Source: Nemertoderma westbladi
Lineage: Eukaryota; Xenacoelomorpha; Nemertodermatida; Nemertodermatidae
Direction of reading: 5' to 3'
DNA length: 24,833 nucleotides
Assembly: GCA_032718475.1 (NCBI GenBank)
Contig: JAUCBJ010001805.1
Coordinates: 1 to 24,833, forward strand
Each line of letters starts with the position of its first letter. Within the stretch, counting starts at the first letter, position 1. This document shows positions 8,307 through 17,867 of this stretch, piece by piece. The translations under genes and the position numbers were made by a program. The notes under the pieces were generated by a model that was given only the letters and a program-made list of their open reading frames with translations, was not told the origin of the DNA and made no database searches.

Positions 8307-9027
8307 TCGTCCCTGTCTTGAAAGAACAACACAAGCGACCCATTTTTCAAAAAACACCTTTTTATTGTTTCTGACTAATTAGAGAGCGCCCTCTACCGAT
8401 CAATCGCGGTCTCGAACAACGGTTTTGAAGTTATAGGCCTGACCGTAACAACTCAAGCGACATGTTTTTAGGTTGATCTAATGATAGGCCAATTTTTTTT
8501 ATAACAACCTAAGCGACAACTTTTTATGTATATTTCCATAGTAATCATATGGGACTATCCAGTGGGATAATACAAAAAGGCCATTGTTTTATAATGTGTT
8601 TTATGCTGCATAGTGAAACTTTATATACCTTACTAACGAATTAGTCATGTCTGTTGAAGTTGAAATAGCTGAAAACTGGTTCTCATTTATCTACCAATTA
8701 AGGATGCAAGGTAGAGATGCGCCTTGGTCAGTCCCCTTCAAGCATTCGTGTCGAAACGAAAACTGCCCTGGTCCCCATGCAGGAATCGAACCCACGACCA
8801 GCAGATCGCCGAGAATTCGAAGCAATGGATATTTTTTTACATTTTATCTTAAGAGATAATGTCAAAAAATACAAACAAACATTACAGGTCAAAAGTATAA
8901 ACAGTGCTGAACATTTTAGTCGAAAACACAATAAAAAATAACTAAAATCCTAATTTTAAGCAACAAATCGTTGTTCCTGAACAATTTTGATTTTGGCGCT
9001 TGTGTTCTTCTTTCAAGACAGGGACGA
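8307..9027. mobile_element. Small non-autonomous DNA transposon (MITE-like), 721 bp, 31-bp terminal inverted repeats
   Basis: The 31-bp sequence at 8307-8337 (starts TCGTCCCTGTCTTGAAAG, ends CACAAGCG) is matched in inverted orientation at 8997-9027 with one mismatch. Subterminal copies of the motif AAGCGAC recur inside the left end (near 8333, 8454 and 8506), as in many cut-and-paste elements. There is no transposase frame. A truncated tRNA-SINE sits inside it. No clean target-site duplication is visible (flanks ..CTATAAAC and ACTATTTA..), so the superfamily is not assigned. Confidence 0.75.
8703..8830 (-). mobile_element. tRNA-derived SINE, 5'-truncated copy
   Basis: Read on the minus strand, it carries a pol III B box GGTTCGATTCC (plus-strand 8782-8792) followed by a tail ending in GCATCTCTACCTTGCATCC. 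The tail matches the fuller copy at 11455-11622 (for example GGATGCAAGG.AGAGATGC on the plus strand). The A box present in the other copy is missing here, so the copy is broken at its 5' end. Nested in the inverted-repeat element at 8307-9027. Confidence 0.75.
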
Positions 9028-9283
9028 ACTATTTATTTATTAATTTTTTACGTAGCAACCGTATTGTTTACTGTTTTAAATAAAAGCCCAGTAAATTAAA
9101 TTATATAATTACAGTAGCTATAAAAAAAAGCGAAAATCAAAGAACAAGGTCTGTTCCTTTATTATTATTATCCGACTTGCGCCTCGGAGCGGCGGCTATA
9201 ATAGATTCATAATGAGTTAAAAGAACCACAGTAAACGGTTCGCATTAAGCTGCCCATGTTGGCCATATGGTGTATTGAAAATA

Positions 9284-9391
9284 CAATAATTGGACTACGT
9301 AATATACAATCCAAGATATTTCAAATACTATATTCTTAACATTAATTAATTAAAATTAATTAAATAATAAATTTATTATCAATAGTTAAAT
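9284..9391. repeat. Direct repeat left of minisatellite A
   Basis: This 108-bp sequence begins CAATAATTGGACTACGTAAT and ends ATTATCAATAGTTAAAT. It recurs at 11277-11374 with a few substitutions and a 10-bp deletion in an AATTAATTAA tract. The two copies bracket the minisatellite at a spacing of 1,993 bp. Confidence 0.88.
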
Positions 9392-9740
9392 AGCGCATTA
9401 TTCATAAAATTCGAAAATCAGTGAAGATGCCACGAGCGCCGCGCCCCCAGTATACAGTATTGTAACCATCTAATGCATGTCTAATTATTTATTATCTAAA
9501 TATTTTTTAACATAATAACTTTTATCATGACGTGCCTAATGTTTATTTAAATGCATTAAATTAAATGAATTCATCAAATCATTAAATTATCATCATTAAA
9601 TTGAATTTATCAAATGAATTAAATTCATATGTATATAATTTTGAACACTTGTTTATTTATTTTTGTAATTAACCTTTTATGTATATGTAACTTACTGCTA
9701 CAGTACTTAAAAAAATAAATATACACTGTAAATTTATATC
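9392..9740. other. AT-rich spacer before minisatellite A
   Basis: Low-complexity AT sequence with repeated ATTAAATTAAATGAATT and ATCAAAT words. No gene, RNA or transposon feature was recognised. Confidence 0.5.
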
Positions 9741-11180
9741 TTAACCTTTGTTCCACACTTAGTTTAATCAGTTAGTTTAACCGCTGTCCTAACCTTTTGT
9801 TCCTTAGTTTGTTTAACCGGTGTCCTAACCTTTGTTCCACAGCCCTTTTAATTAGTTAGTTTAACCGGTGTTCTAACCTTTGTTCCACATTTAGTTTAAT
9901 CAGTTAGTATTATTATTATTATTATTATCGTACATAATCATCGTAAACGCTGTCTTAACCTTTGTTTCTCAGGAAGTTTAACCGCTGTCCTAATCTTTGT
10001 TCCATCATTAGTTTAACCGCTGTCCTAACCTTTGTTAATCAGTTAGTTTAACCGGTTTTATAACCTTTGTTCCACAGTTAGTTTAACCGCTGTCCTAATC
10101 TTTGTTCCATCATTAGTTTAACCGCTGTCCTGACCTTTGTTAATCAGTTAGTTTAACCGGTTTTATAACCTTTGTTCCACAGTTAGTTTAACCGCTGTCC
10201 AATCCTTTGTTCATCAGTTAGTTTAACCGGGTTTCTAACTGTTGTCCCACAGTTAGTTTAATCAGTTAGTATAACCGCTGTCCTAACCTTTGTTCCGCAG
10301 TTAGTTTAACCGCTGTCCTAACCTTTGTTCATCAGTTAGTTTACCGGTTTTATAACCTTTGTTCCACAGTTAGTTTAACCGCTGTCCAATCCTTTGTTCA
10401 TCCGTTAATTTACCGGGTTTCTAACTGTTGTACCACAGTTAGTTTAATCAGTTAGTATAACCGCTGTCCTAACCTTTGTTCCGCAGTTAGTTTAACCTCT
10501 GTCCTAACCTTTGTTCATCAGTTAGTTTAACCGGTTTTATAACCTTTGTTCCACAGTTAGTTTAACCGCTGTCCAATCCTTTGTTCATCAGTTAGTTTAA
10601 CCGGGTTTCTAACTGTTGTCCCACAGTTAGTTTAATCAGTTAGTATAACCGCTGTCCTAACCTTTGTTCCGCAGTTAGTTTAACCGCTGTCCTAACCTTT
10701 GTTCATCAGTTAGTTTAACCGGTTTTATAACCTTTGTTCCACAGTTAGTTTAACCGCTGTCCTAACCTTTGTTCATCAGTTAGTTTAACCGGTTTTATAA
10801 CCTTTGTTCCACAGTTAGTTTAACCGCTGTCCTAACCTTTGTTCATCAGTTAGTTTAACCGGTTTTATAACCTTTGTTCCACAGTTAGTTTAACCGCTGT
10901 CCTAACCTTTGTTCATCAGTTAGTTTAACCGGTTTTATAACCTTTGTTCCACAGTTAGTTTAACCGCTTTCCTAACCTTTGTTCATCAGTTAGTTTAACC
11001 GGTTTTATAACCTTTGTTCCACAGTTAGTTTAACCGCTGTCCAATCCTTTGTTCATCAGTTAGTTTAACCGGGTTTCTAACTGTTGTCCCACAGTTAGTT
11101 TAATCAGTTAGTATAACCGCTGTCCTAACCTTTGTTCCGCAGTTAGTTTAACCGCTGCCCTAACCTCTGTTCCTCAGTTG
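9741..11180. repeat. Minisatellite A: 35-bp monomer, nested 70-bp and 187-bp higher-order units
   Basis: Two 35-bp monomer types alternate: TTCCACAGTTAGTTTAACCG plus CTGTCCTAACCTTTG, and TTCATCAGTTAGTTTAACCG plus GTTTTATAACCTTTG. They form a 70-bp dimer repeated almost perfectly at about 10680-11030. A variant landmark, GCTGTCCAATCC, sits at 10194, 10381, 10568 and 11036. The first two spacings are exactly 187 bp; the last is 468 bp (187 plus four inserted dimers and 1 bp). This is real higher-order structure from unequal exchange or replication slippage. There is no coding potential. Confidence 0.93.
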
Positions 11181-11276
11181 TTCCTTCTCTCAGTAGTTTG
11201 ACCTTCATTACATGACCTACTTTGCATTAAGAATATGTGCCGCCCAGTGAAAAATGCTTAATTAAAAGAGGCTATG

Positions 11277-11374
11277 CAATAATTGGACTACGTAATATAC
11301 GATCCAAGTTATTTCAAATAGTATATTCTTAACATTAATTAATTAAATAATAAATTTATTATCAATAGTTAAAT
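11277..11374. repeat. Direct repeat right of minisatellite A
   Basis: Second copy of the 9284-9391 repeat, 98 bp long because one AATTAATTAA-type segment is missing. Differences include ATACGATCC versus ATACAATCC and AATAGTATA versus AATACTATA. Confidence 0.88.
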
Positions 11375-11454
11375 TTCATTAATTAAGAATTGAAATTACA
11401 GTATTGATATATCTTTCTCTTGGGAAGTGGAACGGGTACATTATAGTCATTTAT

Positions 11455-11622
11455 GAGTGGATGCAAGGCAGAGATGCACCCTGGTTAGTGGCTAGACCCT
11501 TTAAATTATTCGTGACGAAACCAAAACTACCCTGCACCCCAATGAGGGATCGAACCCAAGACCTCCGATGAGAATTAAAGGCAAAGGATTTAGCCACCAA
11601 GCCACTACACCAAGGTGTAGCA
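11455..11622 (-). mobile_element. tRNA-derived SINE, fuller copy with A and B boxes
   Basis: On the minus strand the tRNA-like head has an A box TGGCTTGGTGG (plus-strand 11594-11604) and a B box GGTTCGATCCC (11546-11556). The spacing is about 37 nt, as in pol III type 2 promoters. The body continues into GGGGTGCAGGG and a tail ending in GCATCTCTGCCTTGCATCC, shared with the copy at 8703-8830. The head is too diverged to be a functional tRNA gene. The family name is not known to me. Confidence 0.82.
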
Positions 11623-12045
11623 ACTACACAGTGGCACTTTATTGTGTCCGTGAAAGGTTTCAACGCGTCGAGTAATCTGATTTCCATTTCGAATATAAAC
11701 AGAGATCGCTTTGCACTTTCGGAGAGTTGTCATTATCATACTGTAGTACGAGAAGTGGACCCTCTTAGATACAAAGTGCAACCTTACGAAAGGTTTCCCA
11801 TTGCCATAATAACTATGTTTTTATTAATCAGGGTATTTATTTAAATTTAGCCTGTACGTTTTTAATATTCTTATAGCAACGAATCAATCAAACCTGAATC
11901 TCACTAATTCGATTCTAAAATTGTCCTTTACGTGGATCAAGTTATATCTACATGCAGGTTGACACAGCACATTTCCTTAGATTTCCTTAGAGGTTTTATA
12001 CAGTTTCCGTAGCAACAAATTTAATCATTATTGTTAGCGTTAGAA
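11623..12045. other. Non-coding stretch, nothing recognised
   Basis: Both strands lack a frame with protein-like features. The 66-codon + frame at 11644-11844 begins in SINE flank and shows no domain. Confidence 0.5.
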
Positions 12046-12262
12046 TATGTAGTACGAAAAAATTCATCCGCGTGAAATATCGATTTATATTTTTTGTAAT
12101 TAAACAACTATAAATTCCCTATAAATATTTTTGATTTTCATCTCCATACAGTATAACATGGGTTCGCGAACCACAGAGACTGTTAGTTCTAGATTTAAAG
12201 TTACAGAAAATGTAGGACGAAATATTCATCCGCATGATATGTCGATTTATAATACCGGTAAT
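12046..12262. repeat. Direct repeat pair, about 55 bp
   Basis: Copies at about 12046-12101 and 12208-12262 share ATGTAG.ACGAAA, ATTCATCCGC and ATCGATTTATA/GTCGATTTATA, followed by GTAATT. They lie about 1 kb upstream of the first exon. Confidence 0.7.
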
Positions 12263-12960
12263 TACCAGAATTGTATGCGTTTATACTGTATATTAATATA
12301 CTAGTTAAACATAGGTATTCAACCGGTAGGCCTACCGGTACCGGTACTTTTATAATATTAAATTAAGTTTATTTCTGTTAGTCAGGTACCCGTAGTTCTA
12401 ATTGTTTTTGACCAAAATTAGTCAATAGTAGGCCTACAGGTCTAACAGTGCGTAAAGGGCAATAAACTGAATGGCCGTGGGCCAGGCTTCAATCAAACTG
12501 CAGATATATGGAAACTGAAAGTAATTTAAGTAGCCCTTCTCATCAACATTATTCATTCGTAACATCATTCAGGATATCCTACAGTATGTATTAGGCCTAC
12601 CTGTACCGGTAACATAGAAAACTAAATGCAGAGTTATGCAAATGAAACTGAAATTAATTTAAGTAGTAATTCACTCTCTGACTGTCCAATCAGCCATTAA
12701 CAGATTCATGATATAGGCACTAGTGTACCGGTAGCCCGTGTCACCATTATTAAGCTCTTTTTAATAGCTGTTTTGGGCTGTTTTTGGTTATTGATTTATG
12801 TTCTGGAACATATTGTGGACTCATTACATGTTAAATTGTCTTTGATGGTAGCTAGTGTTTTTATATAGTACCGGTACCGGTAGCTAATTTTAAAAAACAA
12901 AATCAAAAAAAAAATCGTAGGCTTACCTTTACCGGTATTTTTTTTAATTAATGTTATTTG
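12263..12960. promoter_or_regulatory. Upstream region dense in ACCGGT palindromes
   Basis: ACCGGT or CCGGTA occurs many times here (near 12254, 12322, 12334, 12340, 12604, 12726, 12870 and 12931). A perfect 18-bp palindrome ACCGGTAGGCCTACCGGT (12322-12339) overlaps TACCGGTACCGGTA (12333-12346). The region also holds two diverged copies of about 110 bp (about 12498-12612 and 12623-12733), each with GAAACTGAAA-TAATTTAAGTAG and ending near a TGTACCGGTA. Because it lies just upstream of the gene, the palindromes may bind a dimeric protein. That is inference. Confidence 0.45.
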
Positions 12961-13147
12961 CGTTGTATGCATGGTAACATAATTTTCTAGAATTCTATAG
13001 TATTTAAATATTTAGCTAATATTATGAGTCACACTATTATTCTTAAATAGGCTTTTGAATAAGTTTACATTGGCTTTCTTTTGATATATTGTATTATTTT
13101 GTATTATTTTTATATTCATATTTTATATTATAACCCGAACGTTCAAG
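12961..13147 (+). promoter_or_regulatory. Probable proximal promoter/5' UTR of the Rep-Hel gene
   Basis: AT-rich DNA immediately before the first ATG with several TATA-like words (TTTTTATATTCATATTTTATATTATAA near 13107-13133). No single element can be singled out. The assignment rests only on position upstream of exon 1. Confidence 0.3.
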
Positions 13148-13238
13148 ATGCCACGCAAGAGAAAGAACACTTGTGGTAATTGTGGTGACGCGTCTCACAA
13201 TAAACGGACGTGCCCACTGAGAGAATTAGAAGGTGGAG
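13148..13238 (+). CDS. Rep-Hel gene, exon 1: CCHC zinc knuckle
   Basis: ATG at 13148 opens 30 codons plus one base before a consensus donor (G|GTAAGT, GT at 13239). The peptide begins MPRKRKNT, a basic start, and then has C9-x2-C12-x4-H17-x4-C22 (CGNCGDASHNKRTC). This is an exact CCHC zinc knuckle, the nucleic-acid-binding motif of retroviral Gag proteins and many transposon proteins. The exon ends in phase 1, which fits the phase of exon 2. The start was chosen because it is the first ATG in this frame before the knuckle and gives an unbroken join. Transcript evidence is lacking, so further non-coding 5' exons are possible. Confidence 0.7.
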
Positions 13239-13978
13239 GTAAGTTGTGTTGAAGTGGTTTTGATGAACACATTACCAGGTATCATATTTTAATAAATACA
13301 GTAGGCAGAAATAATACGATGATGCTGGCCGTACCTGAGAAGAACTACAGTATAATTTCAGCAATGGATTTCTTGTTAAAAGGCAATTATTTTCTTGTTT
13401 CATCAAGATAAGACATATGCTGCACATGTACCATAGGCCTAAAATACTGTATATCTGTGAAACTACTTTATAGGTACAACTACATAATTACACCCAGTTG
13501 TCGAATAAATGTAGAAGTGGCTTCTGACCTGACAGGAGGACCCATTGACCGGACCCTCTAAATACCATATTGAAGCTTTATATTTTATTTATGTTGTACT
13601 TGTGTATTATTGACCGGACCCTTATTACCACAAAGAAGTAACCTGCATAATCTTGTAACATGTGTTAACATTCGTTTATTGTTTTGGTTCCCCCACCAAC
13701 ACGCATCTGTAACCTGCTCATTTTCTAACCTTGTCCTTTACATGGCAATGGATCCGTTCAATTGAGCAATGGGTCTCGTAAATAGACTTTGTTAATAAAT
13801 GTTTTTGTAAGCGCAGTTAATAAATTATTATAGTACCGGTATACTGTATGGAGCTGGAACTACCGTATGTATTATTGTTACAGTTAATTTCATCTGCTGA
13901 CTTTGTACGACCTACGGACTTTAATTAAACAACCAAGTAATAATTGCTGAAAGAAATATCATTATTATTTATTTGCAG
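13239..13978 (+). other. Intron 1 (phase 1)
   Basis: Donor GTAAGT at 13239 and acceptor TTATTTGCAG ending at 13978. It contains a stray degenerate monomer of minisatellite B at 13665-13724 (CGTTTATTGTTTTGGTT, then ATCTGTAACCTGCTCATT) and a TACCGGTA word near 13833. No other gene is visible. Confidence 0.7.
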
Positions 13979-15118
13979 ACAACAACGGCCACCTGGATCA
14001 ATCTCTCCTGTCCCTCGATCCATCTGTGGACGCAGGAGTTTTCAACATTGATCCACCCCAGGACGCAGGACCTACCATCACGGCCTGCGATGACGATGTT
14101 GATATGACATCGCAGACGGACGCCACCATCCCACCTGGCGCTAGGAATATTATCGCCCCACCGATTGTCTCCCAGGCCATTGACGCCCCAGCCCTTGTGC
14201 CTGTCCCTGCCCTTGTCCAGATCATTTCCCCTCCTGACCCAGCCCCTGACCCAGCCCTTGTCCCAGCCCCTGCCCTTATTCCTACCCCAGCCCGTGTTCC
14301 TGTCCCAAACCCAGTCCCTGCCCTTGTCCAGATCTTTGCCCCTCCTGACCCAGCCCTTGTCCCAGCCCCTGCCCTTATTCCTACCCCAGCCCTTGCGCCT
14401 GTCCCAGACCCAGTCCCTGCCCTTGTCCAGATCCTTGCCCCTCCTGACCCAGCCCTTGTCCCTGCCCCTGCCCTTATTCCTACCCCAGCCCGTGTTCCTG
14501 TCCCAGACCCAGTCCCTGCCCTTGTCCAGATCTTTGCCCCTCCTGACCCAGCCCTTGTCCCTGCCCCTGCCCTTATTCCTACCCCAGCCCTTGCGCCTGT
14601 CCCAGACCCAGTCCCTGCCCTTGTCCAGATCATTGCCCCTCCTGACCCAGCCCTTGTCCCTGCCCTTATTCCTACCCCAGCCCTTGTGCCTGTCCCAGAT
14701 CCAGTCCCTGCCCTTGTCCAGATCCTTGCCCCTCCTGACCCAGCCCTTGTCCCTGCCCTTATTCCTACCCCAGCCCTTGTGCCTGTCCCAGATCCAGTCC
14801 CTGCCCTTGTCCAGATCATTGCCCCTCCTGACCCAGCCCTTGTCCCTGCCCTTATTCCTACCCCAGCCCTTGTGCCTGTCCCAGATCCAGTCCCTGCCCT
14901 TGTCCAGATCCTTGCCCCTCCTGACCCAGCCCTTGTCCTAGCCCCTGCCCTTATTCCTACCCCAGCCCTTGTTCCTGACCCAGACCCAGTCCCTGCCCTT
15001 GTCCCTGGCCCTGCCCTTGTCCCGATCCTTGCCCCTCCTGACCCAGCCCCTATCCCGGTCCTTGTCCCCGCTCCAACTCCTGCCCTTGCCCGGCCGTCTG
15101 CTTCCAACCATGCTGAGG
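13979..15118 (+). CDS. Rep-Hel gene, exon 2: proline-rich repeat linker
   Basis: The exon adds 380 codons (residues about 31-410) in phase 1/phase 1. It opens with NNGHLDQSLLSLDPSVD, related to the openings of exons 3-5, then an acidic stretch (CDDDVDM). About eight tandem repeats of 31-33 residues follow, of the form PPDPALVPAPALIPTP, then ALVPVPDPVPALVQILA. The DNA is a 93-99-bp minisatellite with period divisible by three and without stops, so it stays open in other frames as well. The product is probably an extended, polyproline-like spacer between the zinc knuckle and the catalytic part. Copy number is likely to vary between copies of the element. The donor is G|GTGAGT at 15119. Confidence 0.75.
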
Positions 15119-15435
15119 GTGAGTTATGTTATTTTGTAACAACTGTATCTCTAGTTCTGTGGTATGTAAACATTATAAAAACAACGTAACATTACAATGC
15201 GTTTTACAGGGCTACCTACAACTGTTCACTCTTGCTAAGTTATTATAACCAAATAAATAAATATAATAAATGCTTGGTTGCTCTGTACCAAACAACTGAA
15301 CTGATTACATTAAATGCAGTAGGTATCTTACAGTACAGTACTAACTTATACTTTATATACAGTAGAGTTTATAACCAACTAATAATTCAATATAATGCAA
15401 TGATTACGTAATATTATTATAATTATTATTTGCAG
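15119..15435 (+). other. Intron 2 (phase 1)
   Basis: Donor GTGAGT at 15119, acceptor ATTATTTGCAG ending at 15435. AT-rich, with no internal feature. Confidence 0.7.
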
Positions 15436-15657
15436 AACATATCGATCGTCTAGTCGACTTTCTACTGTCCCTGAATCCATCTCAGGACTTTGACGCACCT
15501 ATTCCCGCTGGCGCTGAGGAAAATATCGCGCCACCTATCGCCGCCTCCCCTAACGTAGTAGACCCTGTCCCCATCCCTGTCCCGGACCCTGTCCCCATCC
15601 CTGTCCCGGAACCCGCCCCCGTCCCCGCACGACCGACTGCTTCCGACCACGACGAGG
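15436..15657 (+). CDS. Rep-Hel gene, exon 3: duplicated helix plus Pro-rich module
   Basis: Seventy-four codons in phase 1/phase 1. It starts (E)HIDRLVDFLLSLNPSQD, an amphipathic helix-like segment. It continues as a proline-rich linker with PVPIPVPDPVPIPVPEP and ends ARPTASDHDE before donor G|GTGAGT. Exon 4 begins with nearly the same residues and nearly the same DNA (CATATCGATCGTCTAGTCGA). That marks exons 3 and 4 as a recent tandem exon duplication. Exon length divisible by three and equal phases allow gain or loss of the module without a frameshift. Confidence 0.75.
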
Positions 15658-15840
15658 GTGAGTTATTAAGTGCTTCTATAATACTATATCTCTTATTATT
15701 TATTATAATTTTTTACATTCTGTATCTTCAACATAATAATAATAATACCAAATAAAATTAACAACAAAATTGTTTGGTACTTAAACTGTATTATACTGAG
15801 TACAATGATTACTGTTACGGTATATTATTATTATTTGCAG
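15658..15840 (+). other. Intron 3 (phase 1)
   Basis: Donor GTGAGT at 15658, acceptor TTATTATTTGCAG ending at 15840. Short and AT-rich. Its 3' end resembles the 3' ends of introns 1 and 2, consistent with duplication of exon plus flanking intron. Confidence 0.7.
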
Positions 15841-15954
15841 GACATATCGATCGTCTAGTCGAGTTTATCCTGTCCCTGAATCCATCTCAGGACGTTGCCG
15901 ACCCCGTCCCTGTCCCTGTCCCTGCCCGGCCACCTACTTTCGACCAGGATCAGG
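15841..15954 (+). CDS. Rep-Hel gene, exon 4: duplicated helix plus Pro-rich module (short)
   Basis: Thirty-eight codons, phase 1/phase 1: (G)HIDRLVEFILSLNPSQD, then DPVPVPVPARPP and TFDQDQ, with donor G|GTGAGT at 15955. It is the shortest member of the exon family and differs from exon 3 mainly by loss of most of the proline-rich part. The role is presumably linker or protein-contact. No catalytic motif is present. Confidence 0.72.
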
Positions 15955-16477
15955 GTGAGTAGGTCTAATGTATAATCATGAATCAGTAATGACTTACATA
16001 CTAAAGGTACGAGCTGCATGAAAGCTGCATTCTACCTACTACACTTAGTAGGCACACGTTTTTATAATTATTTTATTATTTTTAAGGATTTTACAATAAA
16101 AGTATTCTAGAACAATCTTTTATGATATTAATATATTTATTTTTCTATATACTCTATCACGGTATAATTTTAGACATTCTGCCATATTACTGATAAATAT
16201 TTTAAGTTCATTTTATATCCAATTTAATTAATAATACAAAATTTGTTGAAAGTTTCTGTTTAATAAATATTATCGACCCAACTCATCCCCAAATAATTAT
16301 CAATATCCATTTTATATATATTTTAATTTCTGTATTATACTGGTTGTCATCTACATCTGCACTGATTACATTCAGAAACATTACAGACTACATTTTAACT
16401 ATCCGCCCCCGCCCTATTCGATTTATTCTACAGAGTTGATGACAAACTAATTATTGAATATTATGATTATTTTGCAG
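15955..16477 (+). other. Intron 4 (phase 1)
   Basis: Donor GTGAGT at 15955, acceptor ATTATTTTGCAG ending at 16477. AT-rich, no recognised feature. Confidence 0.65.
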
Positions 16478-16756
16478 ACCACATAAACAACCTCATCCAG
16501 TTTTTACGGTCCCGGAGTCCATCCCCGGACGTTGCCGCTCGGAACCCTCCTCGCGCTGACGGAGTTATCGCGCCGCCGAATATCTCGAACCCACCTCGCG
16601 CTGACGGAGTTATCGCGCCGCCGATTCGCTCCCAGGACGTTGGAGCTCGGGACCGGATCCCACCTCGCGCTGACGGAGTTATCGCGCCGCCGAATATCTC
16701 CCGGGACGTAGGAGCTTCAACCACCGCCCGTCCGTCCGTCCCGGGAGACACTGAGT
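16478..16756 (+). CDS. Rep-Hel gene, exon 5: diverged module with PPRADGVIAPP repeats
   Basis: Ninety-three codons, phase 1/phase 1. It opens (D)HINNLIQFLRSRSPSPD, the most diverged copy of the module start. It then has three copies of PPRADGVIAPP separated by short spacers and ends RPSVPGDTE before donor T|GTGAGT at 16757. The leftover T joins the first two bases of the giant exon (GT) to make a Cys codon. It is GC-rich with many CG dinucleotides, unlike the flanking introns. No enzymatic motif is seen. Confidence 0.7.
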
Positions 16757-17230
16757 GTGAGTGGTTGTTATTATATTATATTTTTAGAATATATTTATTT
16801 AACTTAGTACAACGCTTCTAGAATCCTTTTAATGACCGATCGAGTTCCTTTATATATTGTGTAACAAACCATTCGGATCATTAGAGAAAATCCTGTAAGT
16901 GATTTCTTTGCAAACATATTTTAGTGTTTATTTATTCAGGCAACTGAGTTTCTAAGCATTACAATGTCATACGCAGTTCGTCAGACTCTATCCGTTAAGT
17001 ACAGGCTGCTTTATTTTATTAATTAAAACAATGATATAATTTATAGCTAAAATGTTACAATTATGAAATATAATTTATCCACTTTTTTTTAACAATAACT
17101 ACAATGTTTTTTATAATACTGTAGATTTTTGGTAACTCACACAAAATCCGATTGCTCTACACACTAATCGACCTTTGGTTCCTTCACTAGTTTCTGTATA
17201 TTTTTTTTTATAATATTTGGCTATAATCCA

Positions 17231-17297
17231 TTAATTGGTAACTGTATCTTAGTTAGGCTATTGTTTTGGTTCGAAAAGCCTGTTTCAGTAACCATGT
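17231..17297. repeat. Stray degenerate monomer of minisatellite B
   Basis: TTAATTGGTAACTG, GGCTATTGTTTTGGTT, AAAAGCCT and TCAGTAACC follow in the same order as in the array monomer, about 700 bp upstream of the array. The centre TATAAAAG is replaced by CGAAAAG. Confidence 0.7.
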
Positions 17298-17867
17298 CGC
17301 CGCCATCCGTCAATGTGCTGCCCTTCTCCTGTTGTACAGTATATTGTTTCGGTCAGAATAGTCCGACTATGAACCTTCTTTCTTTTCACTAATGATTAAC
17401 TTTATCATTTACTTTTTTATTAGAACAATTTGTCTCTAAATTCATACAGACACCCACTCCCTCCTCAACTGTATATGAACTGAATACGAATGTAATGCAT
17501 AATGTATGTTTGTGTATACACGAATCCAATAAGGACAGTAAAGTCATGTAAAGTGCTTTCCGTTTCTACTACTTTGTTCACTTTGTGATATCATGTACGC
17601 GACTATTACTACCACCCCCCCCCCCCCCCCTTTGTTATTCTATAATATTTTTATTAATTTTTTATATATTTTACTTACGGAATAAAATAGGTCGACTTAG
17701 TTAACCATTGGGGCATTAACACTTGGGGTAATGTTTCGATCGGCTCTGCGCTTCATAGAAAAATAAAGTATAGTACATATAAAACGTATAAAACGAAAAC
17801 CCTTTTAAAATTATCATATCATAGATAAAAGCCCTAAATCCTAAATATACTACATGCATTATCACAA

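Noticed and set aside
8647-8941. Overlapping 65-75-codon frames on both strands around the first SINE
   Set aside because: Same SINE-derived sequence read as protein; common spurious frames.
9741-11180. Telomeric or CRISPR array
   Set aside because: The monomer contains TAACC words but not a canonical telomere repeat, and the repeats are contiguous with no unique spacers, so it is a minisatellite.
11451-11687. 78-codon minus-strand frame
   Set aside because: It is translated SINE sequence (tRNA-like head and tail), with no protein features.
2950-13147. Canonical Helitron ends (5' TC and 3' hairpin followed by CTRR)
   Set aside because: Many CTAG/CTAA words exist, but none sits 10-12 nt after a GC-rich hairpin, so I cannot place the ends.
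14165-14941. 258-codon + frame (SLPLSRSLPLLTQPL type repeats)
   Set aside because: Alternative frame of the same minisatellite; the proposed frame is the one that joins exon 1 and exon 3 in phase.
13998-15107. 369-codon minus-strand frame rich in Gly/Ala/Thr/Arg
   Set aside because: It is the antisense shadow of the proline-rich coding minisatellite; the repeat period is a multiple of three without stops, so it is open by construction.
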